Of a DNA stretch of 64,000 nt, positions 1 to 8,962 are shown one piece after another (position 1 is the stretch's first letter; every line of letters begins with the position of its first letter). The stretch is from Methylobacterium sp. UNC378MF (lineage in GTDB: Bacteria > Pseudomonadota > Alphaproteobacteria > Rhizobiales > Beijerinckiaceae). The notes below the pieces were generated by a model. It saw only the letters and a list, made by a program, of their open reading frames with translations, had not been told where the DNA came from and did no database searches. Location of the stretch: the NCBI RefSeq assembly GCF_900103195.1, contig NZ_FMWU01000012.1:62001-126000 (forward strand), given 5' to 3'. The translations under genes and the position numbers were made by a program.

Positions 1-2
1 CC

Positions 3-530
3 GACGACTTCCCGATCCTCCAGATCGGCCCGAACCCGACCGTCGACATGGCCACGTGGCGGTTCACGCTGCGCGAGGGGTCCCGGCCGATCAAGGCGTG
101 GAGCTGGGAGGCGTTCGAGGCGCTGCCCCGGACCACCTGGCACGGCGACATCCACTGCGTCACCAAGTGGTCGAAGTTCGACACGACCTGGGAGGGCGTC
201 AGCTTCGACGACATCCTGGCGGATGCCGGGATCACGGCGCCGACGGGCTACCTCCTCGCGGAATCGCACGACGACTATACCACGAACGTGCCGGTGGCCG
301 ACCTCGTGGGCGGCCGCGCCCTGGTGGCGACGCGCTACGAGGGCCAGCCGATCCACCCGGATCACGGCGGCCCGGCGCGGCTGTTCGTGCCGCATCTCTA
401 TTTCTGGAAGAGCGCCAAATGGGTGAAGGGCCTCCGGTTCACCCAGACCGACACCGCCGGCTTCTGGGAGCTGCGCGGCTACCACATGTACGGGGATCCC
501 TGGCGTGAGCAGCGCTACATCGGTGACTGA
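3..530 (+). CDS. Sulfite-oxidase-like molybdopterin oxidoreductase, C-terminal part
   Basis: The reading frame is open to the left window edge, so the N-terminus is missing and the methionine at 48 is internal. The upstream residues DDFPILQIGPNP continue the typical family sequence. HCVTKWSK carries the cysteine that in sulfite-oxidase-fold enzymes ligates molybdenum, and the C-terminal end (GFWELRGYHMYGDPW) closes the domain. The family oxidises or reduces small substrates in the periplasm or cytoplasm using a mononuclear Mo cofactor; the true substrate is unknown. The next gene, a flavin reductase-like protein, starts inside this one, so the two are probably translated together and may be redox partners (inference). 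Confidence 0.85.
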   Translation, partial: DDFPILQIGPNPTVDMATWRFTLREGSRPIKAWSWEAFEALPRTTWHGDIHCVTKWSKFDTTWEGVSFDDILADAGITAPTGYLLAESHDDYTTNVPVADLVGGRALVATRYEGQPIHPDHGGPARLFVPHLYFWKSAKWVKGLRFTQTDTAGFWELRGYHMYGDPWREQRYIGD

Positions 531-1266
531 CGCGGCGACTGACTCGGTGGTCGAGCCCATCGTCTTTCGCTGGCACGAGGCGGAGATCACCGCGATCGCG
601 CCGGTCACGCCGCACGTGAAGAGCGTTCGGCTGCGCTGCGGCCTCGCCGAGGCCTACCGGGCCGGGCAGCACGTCGATGTCCGGCTGACCGCCGAGGACG
701 GCTATCAGGCGCAGCGCAGCTACTCCATCGCCTCGGCGCCGGACGCCAGCGGCACTCTGGAGCTGATGATCGAGGCCCTGCCGGACGGCGAGGTTTCCGG
801 CTGGTTCTCACACTGCGCCGAAATCGGCGACCGGGTCGAGCTGCGCGGGCCGATCGGCGGCTCCTTCTCCTGGGACGGGTCCGACGGAGGGCCGCTGCTC
901 CTGGGCGGCGGCGGGTCGGGCGTCGTTCCGCTCCTGGCGATGCTGCGGCGGCGGGCGCAGCGCTGGCGGGCAATCCCGGCGGCGCTGATCTACTCGGCCC
1001 GCACCCGCGCGGAGGCGATCGCGGTCGCCGAGCTGGAGCGGCTCGCCGAAACGGATCCCAACTTCTCCCTGCATCTCGCGACGACCCGCGAGGCCGGCGG
1101 CAAGCGCATCGACGCGGCCCTCGTCGCCGACGCGCTGGCCCGGATCGGAGCGCCCGGTAAGGTGTTCCTCTGCGGCTCGAACCGGTTCGTGGCCGCGGCC
1201 TCCGACCTGATCTTGGCGCAGGGCGTCGCGCCAGGCCTGATCCGCACCGAGCGATTCGGCGCCTGA
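505..1266 (+). CDS. FAD/NAD(P)-binding oxidoreductase, ferredoxin-reductase type
   Basis: A 253-residue protein starting with GTG at 505, overlapping the molybdoenzyme gene by 26 bases. It has an FAD-binding beta-barrel with RSYSIAS (the R-x-Y-S flavin motif), then a nucleotide-binding lobe with GGGGSGVVPLLAML and the CGSNRFV segment near the end. There is no [2Fe-2S] or haem domain, so it is the minimal two-domain reductase. Such proteins pass electrons between NAD(P)H and a partner protein; the overlap suggests the partner is the upstream molybdoenzyme (inference). The cofactor preference cannot be read from sequence. Confidence 0.85.
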   Translation: MSSATSVTDAATDSVVEPIVFRWHEAEITAIAPVTPHVKSVRLRCGLAEAYRAGQHVDVRLTAEDGYQAQRSYSIASAPDASGTLELMIEALPDGEVSGWFSHCAEIGDRVELRGPIGGSFSWDGSDGGPLLLGGGGSGVVPLLAMLRRRAQRWRAIPAALIYSARTRAEAIAVAELERLAETDPNFSLHLATTREAGGKRIDAALVADALARIGAPGKVFLCGSNRFVAAASDLILAQGVAPGLIRTERFGA

Positions 1267-1368
1267 CCTCCGGGTTGCGCCGTCACCGACGCAGACGGGT
1301 ATGCCCTGAGTTGCGTGGACCGCACCGTCATCCCGGGGCGCCGCGGCCGGATTCGGTCCCCGCGAGGG

Positions 1369-2466
1369 TCAGGGGCTGAAGATCAGCACGAGGTAGACGA
1401 AGAACAGCACGAGGTGCACCGCGCCCTCCAGCACGGTGGTGCGCGAGCCCGAGAAGGTCTGCGCGCTGAGGATCAGCGTCACGGCGAGCAGAGTCATCTC
1501 GGTGGGCTTGAGGCCGAGCACCACGGTCTGGCCAGTGAGCAGCCCGATGGTCAGGATCGCCGGCACGGTGAGGCCGACCGTCGAGGTGGCCGCCCCCAAG
1601 CACAGGTTGATCGCCCGCTGGAGTTCGTTGCGGGCCACCGCCTTGAGTGCCGAAATCCCCTCCGGCGTGAACACGATGGCGGCGATCAGCACGCCGCCGA
1701 GTGCGGTCGGTGCGCCGAGTGCCGCGATGCCGTGATCCAGGATTACCGCGAGGCTCTTAGCCAGGATGACGATCGGCAGGACGTTGGCGAGCAGCAGGCC
1801 GACATGCTTGGCGACGCTGCCGCCCGAGACCGGGGCCGCGCCGTGGGACGGCTCGGACTCCTCGCGCGCCTCCGCGTCGATGAAGAACTCGCTGTGACGG
1901 CCGGTTTGGATCAGCAGGAACACGCCGTAGAGGGCGAGAGTGAACGCCGAGAACGTCACCGCCTGCAGAATCGTCAGCGTCCCGTCGCTCGTGGAGCTGG
2001 TGAAATTCGGGATGATCAGCGCGATGGTGGTGAGCGGGATGATCACCGACAGGAAGGCTGACGCGCCTTGAAGGTTGTAGCGCTGCTGGTGATGGCGAAG
2101 GCCGCCGACCAGGAGACCCAGCCCGACCACGCCGTTCAGCACGATCATCAGGACCGCGAACATCGTGTCGCGCCCTAGAGTCGGCGCATCCTTTGCCGAC
2201 AGCATGACCGCGGAGATCAGCGCCACCTCGATGATGACGATCGACAGCGTCAGGACCAGGGTGCCCAGCGGCTCGCCGAGGCGATGGGCCAGCTCCTCGG
2301 CCTCGTGAACCACGCCGAAGGCCGCCCAGACGATCACCGCGAGCAGCCACGCGAACAGGCCGCCGGCGAAGACGGGCTGCGACAGGTCCCCGAGCCAATC
2401 CTTGCCGAACCACGCGAAGGCGAGAACCGTCGCCCAGGCTACCGTCACCCGCAGGCCTGCCATCAT
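1369..2466 (-). CDS. Ca2+/H+ (cation/proton) antiporter, CaCA superfamily
   Basis: A 365-residue polytopic membrane protein with about eleven hydrophobic segments. Two alpha-repeat-like motifs carry acidic residues inside membrane helices: VVHEAEELAHRLGEPLGTL in the first half and AIVFTPEGISALKAVARNEL in the second, as in ChaA/CAX antiporters, which extrude Ca2+ (or Na+/K+) in exchange for protons. An open frame continues upstream to 2763, but that extension is not membrane-like; the start at 2466 (Met-Met) is preceded by GGAG at 10 bases. A hydrophilic acidic loop separates the two halves. The actual ion is not decided by sequence. Confidence 0.85.
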   Translation of the reverse strand: MMAGLRVTVAWATVLAFAWFGKDWLGDLSQPVFAGGLFAWLLAVIVWAAFGVVHEAEELAHRLGEPLGTLVLTLSIVIIEVALISAVMLSAKDAPTLGRDTMFAVLMIVLNGVVGLGLLVGGLRHHQQRYNLQGASAFLSVIIPLTTIALIIPNFTSSTSDGTLTILQAVTFSAFTLALYGVFLLIQTGRHSEFFIDAEAREESEPSHGAAPVSGGSVAKHVGLLLANVLPIVILAKSLAVILDHGIAALGAPTALGGVLIAAIVFTPEGISALKAVARNELQRAINLCLGAATSTVGLTVPAILTIGLLTGQTVVLGLKPTEMTLLAVTLILSAQTFSGSRTTVLEGAVHLVLFFVYLVLIFSP

Positions 2467-2869
2467 GTCCGTGGTGCTCTCCGGTCGGGCTGCGTCAACG
2501 CTGCGATGTGCGATACTTGACTGTGCCTTATCAAGTGGCGGCCGCTGAATCGGCTCCGCCTCGTCTTCGCGAGCGGAGTGGAGCAACCTGATGCAACGCG
2601 ACTTCTCGGTGAACGTGGCCAAGGTGGGTTGCTTCGCGGCGCTCGCGACGACGGAGAGTTGCGGCAGGTCGTTGGGTGGGACGTTCGAGGACATGGGCCT
2701 CTGCGGCCCTGGGTTGAGCCCGTGCAACCGCCCCATGCTGCGACGGGAGTGGTCAGTCGGCACGCGAAGCGTTACCTTCTCGACACCCGAATAAAGTCCG
2801 GCGTCTGATTCCCCCGCCGCGCGATGGCGCGCTGCCGGGCGCGGCGCGGCCGTTGAGAGTTCACGAAGC
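2467..2869. other. Intergenic region between divergent antiporter and helicase genes
   Basis: About 400 bases between two divergent genes, where both promoters must lie. Short open frames here lack ribosome-binding sites and recognisable protein features. A 6-base inverted repeat, ACTTGA-N10-TCAAGT (2515-2536), could be an operator. CTCCGC...GCGGAG near 2553-2577 can form a small stem. I could not identify a convincing -35/-10 pair or a known riboswitch. Confidence 0.4.
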
Positions 2870-4621
2870 TTGCCTTTCCCGACCCTGCCCGCCCCCCTCG
2901 CGCGGGCCCTAGCCGACCGCGGCTACGCCGAGCCCACACCGGTCCAGGCCGCCGTGCTGGAGGCGGCCGCCGGCTCCCGCGATCTCCTCGTGTCCGCCCA
3001 AACCGGCTCCGGCAAGACCGTGGCCTACGGCCTCGCCATGGCGAGCATCCTCATGGGTGACGCGGAGATGTTGCCGCCCCCGGCGGCCCCGCTCGCCCTG
3101 GTGATTGCCCCGACCCGGGAACTCGCCCTCCAGGTGCAGCGCGAGCTAGCCTGGCTCTACGGCCCCGCCGGCGGCCGGGTCGCGGCCTGCGTTGGCGGCA
3201 TGGATCCGCGCCGGGAAAGCCGGATGCTGGGCGAGGGCACCCACATCGTTGTCGGAACGCCAGGCCGCCTGCGCGACCATCTCGAGCGCCGCAACCTCGA
3301 CCCAACGGCGCTGCGGGCCGTGGTCCTCGACGAGGCCGACGAGATGCTCGATCTCGGCTTCCGCGAGGATATTGAGTTCATCCTCTCGGCGACACCGCCT
3401 GAGCGGGCCACCTACCTGTTCTCGGCGACGCTGCCGAAGGCGATCGAAACCCTGGCCGAGCGCTACCAGCGCGGTGCCCTTCGTCTGGCGATCAAGAGTG
3501 AGACCAAGGGGCATGCCGACATCGCCTATCGGGCGGTGCGGATCATGCCGCGGGAGACCGAGCACGTCGTGCTCAACCTCCTGCGCGAGGCTGATGCCGC
3601 GACCGCGATCATCTTCTGCAACACCCGCAACGCCGTCCGCCATCTCCAGGCGAGCCTGACTGAGCGGGGCTTCTCGGTAGTGGCGTTGTCAGGCGAACTC
3701 GGCCAGGGCGAGCGCAACGCCGCGCTCCAGGCCCTGCGCGACGGCCGCGCCCGGGTCTGCGTCGCCACCGACGTGGCCGCCCGCGGCATCGATCTGCCGT
3801 CCCTCAGCCTCGTGATCCACGCCGACCTGCCGCACGATGCCGAGGTGCTTCAGCACCGCAGCGGCCGCACCGGGCGTGCCGGCCGCAAGGGCACCTCGGT
3901 GCTGCTGATCCCAAATTCCCGCCGCCGCCGGGCCGAGCAGATGTTCGCCATCGCCAAGGTGAGCCCCGAATGGTCTGGGCCGCCCTCGGCCGACGAGATC
4001 CGCCGGCTCGACGGTGAACGCATGCTCTCCGACCCGCTCTTTGCCGAGCCGCCGGCCGAGGAGGATGTGGCGCTGGCCGAGACGCTGCTCGCCGGCAAGA
4101 GCCCGGAGGAGCTGGCCGCGCTCCTGGCCCGCGTCTACCGCACCCGCCTGCCGGCCCCCGAGGAGGTCAGCGATCCCGGAGAGGGCCGCGCGCCGCGAGG
4201 CGAGCGTCCTCCTTACGACCCAATGGATCCGGAGCGAATCGCCGCCATGGGTCCGGCGGTGTGGTTCCGGCTCAATCTCGGCCGCCGCGACAACGCTGAC
4301 CCGCGCCGCCTGCTGCCGATGCTCACCCGCCGCGGCGGCATCGGCCGCCAGGAGATCGGTGCGATCCGGATTTTTGACCGCGAGACCAAGTTCGAGGTCC
4401 GGGGTAATGCGGCTGCGCGCTTTGCCGAAGCGTTCGCCCGCAACGGTTCGCCGGAGATCCAGATCGAGGCACTGGCGGGCGATGCCGGGCCAGCCGAACG
4501 CAAGGATCGTCCCACCGGTCCGAAGGGTTTTGCGAGCCCGCGCGCCGGAAAGCATCAGCGCAAGGCCGAGCGCACCGGGCCGAGGGGCGACAAGGCCGGG
4601 CGCCAAACCGGCCGGGCCTGA
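2870..4621 (+). CDS. DEAD-box ATP-dependent RNA helicase, DbpA/CsdA-like
   Basis: A 583-residue helicase with a TTG start. Motifs in order are a Q-motif region (EPTPVQ), AQTGSGKT (43-50), PTRELA (81-86), TPGR (130-133), DEAD (154-157), SAT (185-187), then the second RecA lobe with IIFCNTR, ATDVAARGID and HRSGRTGRAG. The part around residues 455-530 resembles the DbpA-type RNA-binding domain, and the tail is rich in Lys/Arg/Gly. These enzymes unwind structured RNA in ribosome assembly, mRNA decay or cold adaptation. The rare start codon and weak ribosome-binding site suggest modest expression. Confidence 0.93.
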   Translation: MPFPTLPAPLARALADRGYAEPTPVQAAVLEAAAGSRDLLVSAQTGSGKTVAYGLAMASILMGDAEMLPPPAAPLALVIAPTRELALQVQRELAWLYGPAGGRVAACVGGMDPRRESRMLGEGTHIVVGTPGRLRDHLERRNLDPTALRAVVLDEADEMLDLGFREDIEFILSATPPERATYLFSATLPKAIETLAERYQRGALRLAIKSETKGHADIAYRAVRIMPRETEHVVLNLLREADAATAIIFCNTRNAVRHLQASLTERGFSVVALSGELGQGERNAALQALRDGRARVCVATDVAARGIDLPSLSLVIHADLPHDAEVLQHRSGRTGRAGRKGTSVLLIPNSRRRRAEQMFAIAKVSPEWSGPPSADEIRRLDGERMLSDPLFAEPPAEEDVALAETLLAGKSPEELAALLARVYRTRLPAPEEVSDPGEGRAPRGERPPYDPMDPERIAAMGPAVWFRLNLGRRDNADPRRLLPMLTRRGGIGRQEIGAIRIFDRETKFEVRGNAAARFAEAFARNGSPEIQIEALAGDAGPAERKDRPTGPKGFASPRAGKHQRKAERTGPRGDKAGRQTGRA

Positions 4622-4642
4622 GCGGCGGATTGGGATCAGTGT

Positions 4643-4664
4643 CCGGCCCCGCGCTCGGGGCCGG
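4643..4664. terminator. GC hairpin between convergent genes
   Basis: Perfect 9-base stem CCGGCCCCG/CGGGGCCGG with a CGCT loop, lying between the ends of the helicase gene and the convergent downstream gene. There is no T-tract on either strand, so it may act as a bidirectional or Rho-assisted end, or protect 3' ends. Confidence 0.5.
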
Positions 4665-4673
4665 TGCAGCGGA

Positions 4674-5555
4674 TCAGAACACGTTCTTGACGGCGTCGCC
4701 GAGGGCGTCGACGCTCTCCTTCAGCTTCCGCCCGGCCGGTGCCAAGGACGGGATCTTGATTCCGAGCACCTCGGTATCCTCCGCCTCGGCGGGCTCCGCT
4801 TGAGCGACAGTCGCGGGTGTAGCGCCTTTGGGCTTGTCGATCGCCCGGGCCGGCGCGGCCGCCTTGCGGGTCGCCGCCGTCTTGGACGCCGCCTTCTCGG
4901 TGCGTCCAGACTTCTCGGAACGTTCGGCTTTCTCGGAGCGCTCAACCTTTTCGACGCGCGCCGGCTTGTCGCTGGCCGGTGACGGCATGGCCGCATCGAC
5001 CAGCTCGCGGGCCCGGACCGTCTCGGAGGCGCGGGGCGTCTGGAGCGCGGCCGTGCGGGTCGGAACCAGCGGCGCGACCTCCCGTGTGGTCGCCACGGGC
5101 GTGACGGAGGTGGGAACCGGAATGCGCTGCGTCGGCGGAACCGGGGCCGCGGAGACCTTCGCGGGCTTCGAGGCTACGGGCTTTGGCGCGGCGGTCGTCT
5201 CCGCCGGGGCTGCGATGGGGGTGAAGGCCTCGGGCAACGACGCCATCCGCAGGGCCGGCGTCTCGGGCTGGGCCGGCTTCGGCGGAGCGGGCGCCGCCGG
5301 GACGGAGCCTGCGATGACCGGAAGCCCATCCTTCAGTTCCGGCCAGTCTGCGGCCTTGCCCGACGAGACAATCTTGACGGGCGCCGGCGCCGCGAGCCCG
5401 GCCAGCACGGTCGAGGCGGCGACGCCGAAGCCGACCAGCGCGCTGGCGCCGACCAGACCGAACAGGACCACCTTAAGGTTCATCGACGACCCGGACTTGG
5501 CCGCCGGCATCCGGTTGGGCCGGGTCTCGGATGCGTCGAGATTGAGAGCGATCAT
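4674..5555 (-). CDS. Membrane-anchored Ala/Pro-rich protein of unknown function
   Basis: A 293-residue protein that I do not recognise. Residues 1-25 are hydrophilic, one transmembrane helix follows (about 26-55, LKVVLFGLVGASALVGFGV), then a long Pro/Ala-rich low-complexity stretch. Around residues 200-230 is a charged run with repeats of the type VERSEKAERSEKSGRTEK, likely disordered. A short conserved-looking end reads LKESVDALGDAVKNVF. The layout (short cytoplasmic head, one helix, periplasmic linker) suits an inner-membrane anchored spacer or scaffold. A second possible start is Met25. It converges on the helicase gene. Confidence 0.6.
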   Translation of the reverse strand: MIALNLDASETRPNRMPAAKSGSSMNLKVVLFGLVGASALVGFGVAASTVLAGLAAPAPVKIVSSGKAADWPELKDGLPVIAGSVPAAPAPPKPAQPETPALRMASLPEAFTPIAAPAETTAAPKPVASKPAKVSAAPVPPTQRIPVPTSVTPVATTREVAPLVPTRTAALQTPRASETVRARELVDAAMPSPASDKPARVEKVERSEKAERSEKSGRTEKAASKTAATRKAAAPARAIDKPKGATPATVAQAEPAEAEDTEVLGIKIPSLAPAGRKLKESVDALGDAVKNVF

Positions 5556-5834
5556 GGGCCGGGGTCTCTAGACACGATGCACGCCGCGCGCGACCGGGCT
5601 CCCCATGACCGGCCGCTACACTCCGAGGATTCGAAGGTGGTTCGACTCAGGACGCCATAGAGGAGCTGCAATACGGCGCAATGATGTCGGCCCGAATTGC
5701 CCGCCCAGCCAGTCCTTGCTCGGCTATCCACAAGATTACGCGGCGCCGCTTAAGAAACCGTGTTCGGCTCGCCCACGCCGTACCGGCGCGGCGTACCGGG
5801 CGCTACCGTCGGTGGGCCACCCAATGCGAGCGGC
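5556..5834. other. Intergenic region upstream of the sensor kinase
   Basis: About 280 bases between divergent genes. A GTG at 5760 opens the kinase frame earlier, but the extra residues are not family-like. GGTTCGACTC near 5639-5648 recalls a tRNA T-loop, but no cloverleaf can be built around it. No other element was recognised. Confidence 0.4.
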
Positions 5835-7316
5835 ATGGACTTCATCGGTGCGGTCGCTATGCGTCTCGGTGTGGACACACGCCCGAACCTGAACCCGAAG
5901 CCCGTGACGGCCGCCGCGCCGCCCCACCCGCGACTCCGCCGTTGGCCCTGGTCGGCCTGGTCCACGCGCGCCCGGCTCGTCGCGGTGGTCCTGCTCATTG
6001 ACGCGTTCGCGGCCCTGATCTCCTGCGCGGTCATCGTGCTGAACGCCCGCTCGGCCGTGCGCGTCGAGACCCGCGCCTCACTTGCCACCGTCGAGTCGCT
6101 GGTGGCCGACACGATCCGATTGTCCGATACGGCCTCGCCCGACACGCTGCTCCAGACCCTGGATCTCCGCTTCAAGGTCCTGCGGCACGTCCGGGTCGCG
6201 GTGCTCGATGCGGGCGGCGATCAGGTCGGGCGACCGTTGCCGCCGGCGCGCGCAGACCGGGAGGCGCCGCACTGGTTCGCCGACCTGATCATGCCGCCGA
6301 TCGAGCGCCACGCCCTGCCGATCGTCGTCAACGGGCAGCGGCTAGGCACGGCGCAGATCACTACGCAGCCGATGGACGAGATCGACGAGATCTGGGGCTA
6401 TGCCCGCGCGCTCTCGCTGACCACGCTGGCGATCAACGCCGCGATGCTGATCGCTCTCTACATCGCGCTGGGCCGGATCCTCGCGCCGCTGCGGCGGCTC
6501 GGCGCCGGCCTGATTCAGCTGGAGCATCACGACTACACCGCCCGCCTGGACCCGCCCGGCGCCCGGGAGCTGGCGGTGATCGCCGAGCGGTTCAACAAGG
6601 TCGCCGAGGCCCTGGGCGAGGTCCGCGCCGCCAACGGCCGCCTCAACCGCCAGCTTCTGACGGCGCAGGACGACGAGCGCCGCCGCACCGCCTTGGAGCT
6701 GCACGACGAATTCGGCCCCTGCCTGTTCGCGCTGGAGGCCAATGCGGCCTCGATCGGTCGCATCGCCTCCGGTGCCGCCGAACCCAGTCGCGAGAAGCTC
6801 GCGTCCCGGGCGGCCGAGATCAGCGCCATCGTGGGTCAGGTCCAGACCGTCAACCGGGAACTCTTGAACCGCCTGCGGCCGCACGGGCTCGGGCAGGCGC
6901 CGCTGGCAACCTGCCTCGATCTGTTGCTCCGCGGCTTCGGGCAGCGCCACCCCGGCATCGCCTTTGCGGGCCGTTTCGACGGTCTGGCCCGGGGCTACGG
7001 CGACCTCGTGGATCTCACGGTCTTCCGCTGCGTGCAGGAAAGCGCCACCAACGCCGTGCGGCACGGCGCCGCGACCCGGGTGGAAGCCGTGGCGACCGAG
7101 ACCGAAGGCAGGCTCGAGCTCATGATCCGCGACAACGGCACCGGGATCTCGCCCGATCACGGAACCGGGCTCGGTCTATCGGGGATGCGGGAGCGCGTGG
7201 AGGCACTCGGCGGCACCTTCGCCCTTGACAATGCCGGCCCCGGGGCGATCGTCCGGATCACGATCCCCGTTCCGCCTGAACGGGGCGACGAGAACAACAC
7301 CGCGCCGAGCGCATGA
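5835..7316 (+). CDS. Sensor histidine kinase, NarX/UhpB type (HisKA_3)
   Basis: A 493-residue membrane kinase. It has a helix at about 48-70, a periplasmic sensor of some 120 residues, a second helix at about 192-213, a HAMP-like linker, then the dimerisation box with DDERRRTALELHDEFG, where His290 is the predicted phosphoacceptor. The HATPase domain has the N-box QESATNAVRHG, DNGTGI and GLGLSGMRERV. Starts at 5760 (GTG) and 5859 are also possible; none has a clear ribosome-binding site. The stop overlaps the start of the response-regulator gene (ATGA), so they form a cognate pair. The signal is unknown. Confidence 0.9.
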   Translation: MDFIGAVAMRLGVDTRPNLNPKPVTAAAPPHPRLRRWPWSAWSTRARLVAVVLLIDAFAALISCAVIVLNARSAVRVETRASLATVESLVADTIRLSDTASPDTLLQTLDLRFKVLRHVRVAVLDAGGDQVGRPLPPARADREAPHWFADLIMPPIERHALPIVVNGQRLGTAQITTQPMDEIDEIWGYARALSLTTLAINAAMLIALYIALGRILAPLRRLGAGLIQLEHHDYTARLDPPGARELAVIAERFNKVAEALGEVRAANGRLNRQLLTAQDDERRRTALELHDEFGPCLFALEANAASIGRIASGAAEPSREKLASRAAEISAIVGQVQTVNRELLNRLRPHGLGQAPLATCLDLLLRGFGQRHPGIAFAGRFDGLARGYGDLVDLTVFRCVQESATNAVRHGAATRVEAVATETEGRLELMIRDNGTGISPDHGTGLGLSGMRERVEALGGTFALDNAGPGAIVRITIPVPPERGDENNTAPSA

Positions 7317-7987
7317 ACGCCATCGCATCTCAAATCGACGCCGCCGCCACGCGCCTGCCGGTCCTCGTCATCGACGACCATCCGATTGTCCTGCAGGGCT
7401 GTCGGCGCGTCCTGGAGGATTCTGGCGTCGAGACCATCGCGGAGGCGACGACCGTTGTCGGCGGCTACCGGATCTTCCACCGGCTCCGTCCGCCCGTCGT
7501 GATCTGCGACCTGACCTTCCAGGGCAGCGGCATGGCCGGCCTCGGCCTGATCCGGCGCATCCGGGCGGTCGCGCCCGAGACGCGCATCCTGGTCTTCAGC
7601 ATGCACAACGACCCGGTGATCGTCGCCCGCGCCCTCGAGGCGGGGGCCCTCGGCTACGTCCTCAAGGACCACGCCTCGGCCGAGCTGTTCGAGGCCTTCG
7701 CCAAGGTGCGTGTCGGCGAGGTCTATCTCGACCGGCGGCTCGCCACCGAAGTGGCGATGCTGCGGGCCGACGCCCGCCGGGCGCCGGAATCGCAACTGAC
7801 CCCCCGCGAGCAACAGATCCTGGCCCGCCTCGCGCAGGGGCGCTCCTACGGCGCCATCGCGGCCGACCTGTCCGTGAGCTACAAGACCGTGACGAACGCC
7901 TGTTCGCAGATGCGCCAGAAGCTCGGCGTTCGCACTCTGGCCGAGCTGATCCACGTGGCCGTCACCCACGCGCAGCGGCAGGGCTAG
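7313..7987 (+). CDS. Response regulator, NarL/LuxR family
   Basis: A 224-residue regulator: receiver domain with the acidic pair Asp21-Asp22, phosphoacceptor Asp66 (VICDLTF) and the VLKD lysine, then a LuxR-type helix-turn-helix (about 155-222, starting LTPREQQILARLAQG). It overlaps the kinase gene by four bases and is followed after 3 bases by tenA, so kinase, regulator and tenA are probably one transcript. It should bind DNA as a dimer when phosphorylated. Its targets are unknown, but the adjacent tenA is a natural candidate (inference). Confidence 0.92.
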   Translation: MNAIASQIDAAATRLPVLVIDDHPIVLQGCRRVLEDSGVETIAEATTVVGGYRIFHRLRPPVVICDLTFQGSGMAGLGLIRRIRAVAPETRILVFSMHNDPVIVARALEAGALGYVLKDHASAELFEAFAKVRVGEVYLDRRLATEVAMLRADARRAPESQLTPREQQILARLAQGRSYGAIAADLSVSYKTVTNACSQMRQKLGVRTLAELIHVAVTHAQRQG

Positions 7988-7990
7988 GGC

Positions 7991-8689
7991 ATGGCGTCTC
8001 CCGGGACGGTGGGGGCGGGCGGTCCGGGCTCGTTCTCCCAGGAGGCGTGGCTGCGCAACGCCGCTGCCTACGAGACCATCCGGTCGATGCCCTTCAACGC
8101 TGAGCTTGCCGCCGGCACGCTGCCCCAGGGTCGCTTCCGGCACTACATCGTGCAGGACGCGCACTACCTCATCGGCTTCGGCCGGGCGCTGAGCCTTGCC
8201 GCCGCGAAGGCGCCGGATCCGGACGCGATCGTGCAATTCTCCCGCGCCGCGCAGGAGGCGATCGTCGTCGAGCGCGCGCTCCACGGAGGCTTCTTCCATG
8301 ATTACGGCATCGGGCCGGAGATGTTCGCGGCCACCCCCCTGACACCCGCGTGCGATCATTACGTCTGCTACCTGCTCGCCACTGCCTATGCCGAATCGTT
8401 CGCAGTGCTGTGCGCGGCTCTGCTGCCCTGCTTCTGGATCTACAAGGCCGTGGGTGACGACATCTTCGCCCGCGCCGCACCCGGCAACCCCTACCGGGCC
8501 TGGATCGACACCTACGCGGGTGCGGATTTTGCGGAGGCGGTCGCGGCCATGATCGCCGCCACCGACCGGGCAGCCCTGGCCGCTTCGGATCCCGAGCGCG
8601 CGCGCATGCATCAGGCCTTCGCGCAGGCCACGCGCCTCGAATGGCAGTTCTGGGACGGTGCCTACCGCGATGCGGCCTGGCCCCTGTGA
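7991..8689 (+). CDS. tenA: TenA-family protein (thiaminase II / aminopyrimidine aminohydrolase)
   Basis: A 232-residue all-helical TenA/PqqC-superfamily protein. Expected active-site positions are present: Asp56 in FRHYIVQDAHYL, Cys147 in ALLPCFWIY (the usual catalytic cysteine) and Glu217 in LEWQFW. TenA proteins hydrolyse aminopyrimidine products of thiamine breakdown so that HMP can be salvaged. The distance of only 3 bases from the response-regulator stop is unusual for a salvage enzyme and suggests control by, or a role in, that signalling system. No thi genes are adjacent. Confidence 0.85.
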   Translation: MASPGTVGAGGPGSFSQEAWLRNAAAYETIRSMPFNAELAAGTLPQGRFRHYIVQDAHYLIGFGRALSLAAAKAPDPDAIVQFSRAAQEAIVVERALHGGFFHDYGIGPEMFAATPLTPACDHYVCYLLATAYAESFAVLCAALLPCFWIYKAVGDDIFARAAPGNPYRAWIDTYAGADFAEAVAAMIAATDRAALAASDPERARMHQAFAQATRLEWQFWDGAYRDAAWPL

Positions 8690-8962
8690 CCCGCCCGGCA
8701 CAGCATATGCCCACGCGCCGCCCTTTCGGGCCGGTACGCCGGCCAAGGCCGGTCCGGCCGTGGTTCGGGCGGCCGAGGCGAGACTCGCGCCGCTGGTCAG
8801 GGGCGCCGGGGCCGCTGCGCGCCCGTCATCGCCGTCGAGTGCCGTCGAGGGCGGCGCTACGGCGATGCAACTCGGCCACGGTCCGGCGCCGCGTGCGGCA
8901 CCGTCCTTGACGGGGAGAGTCCGGGGACCGAACTGTTGCGGTGCACGATCCCCGGAGCCGCC

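Noticed and set aside
2578..2808. Short open frames between antiporter and helicase
   Set aside because: No ribosome-binding site, no conserved feature.
5625..5700. tRNA-like fragment with GGTTCGACTC
   Set aside because: No acceptor, D or anticodon stems can be formed around it.
8690..8962. Short open frames before the TerB-like gene
   Set aside because: No ribosome-binding site and Arg/Pro-rich translation; treated as non-coding.
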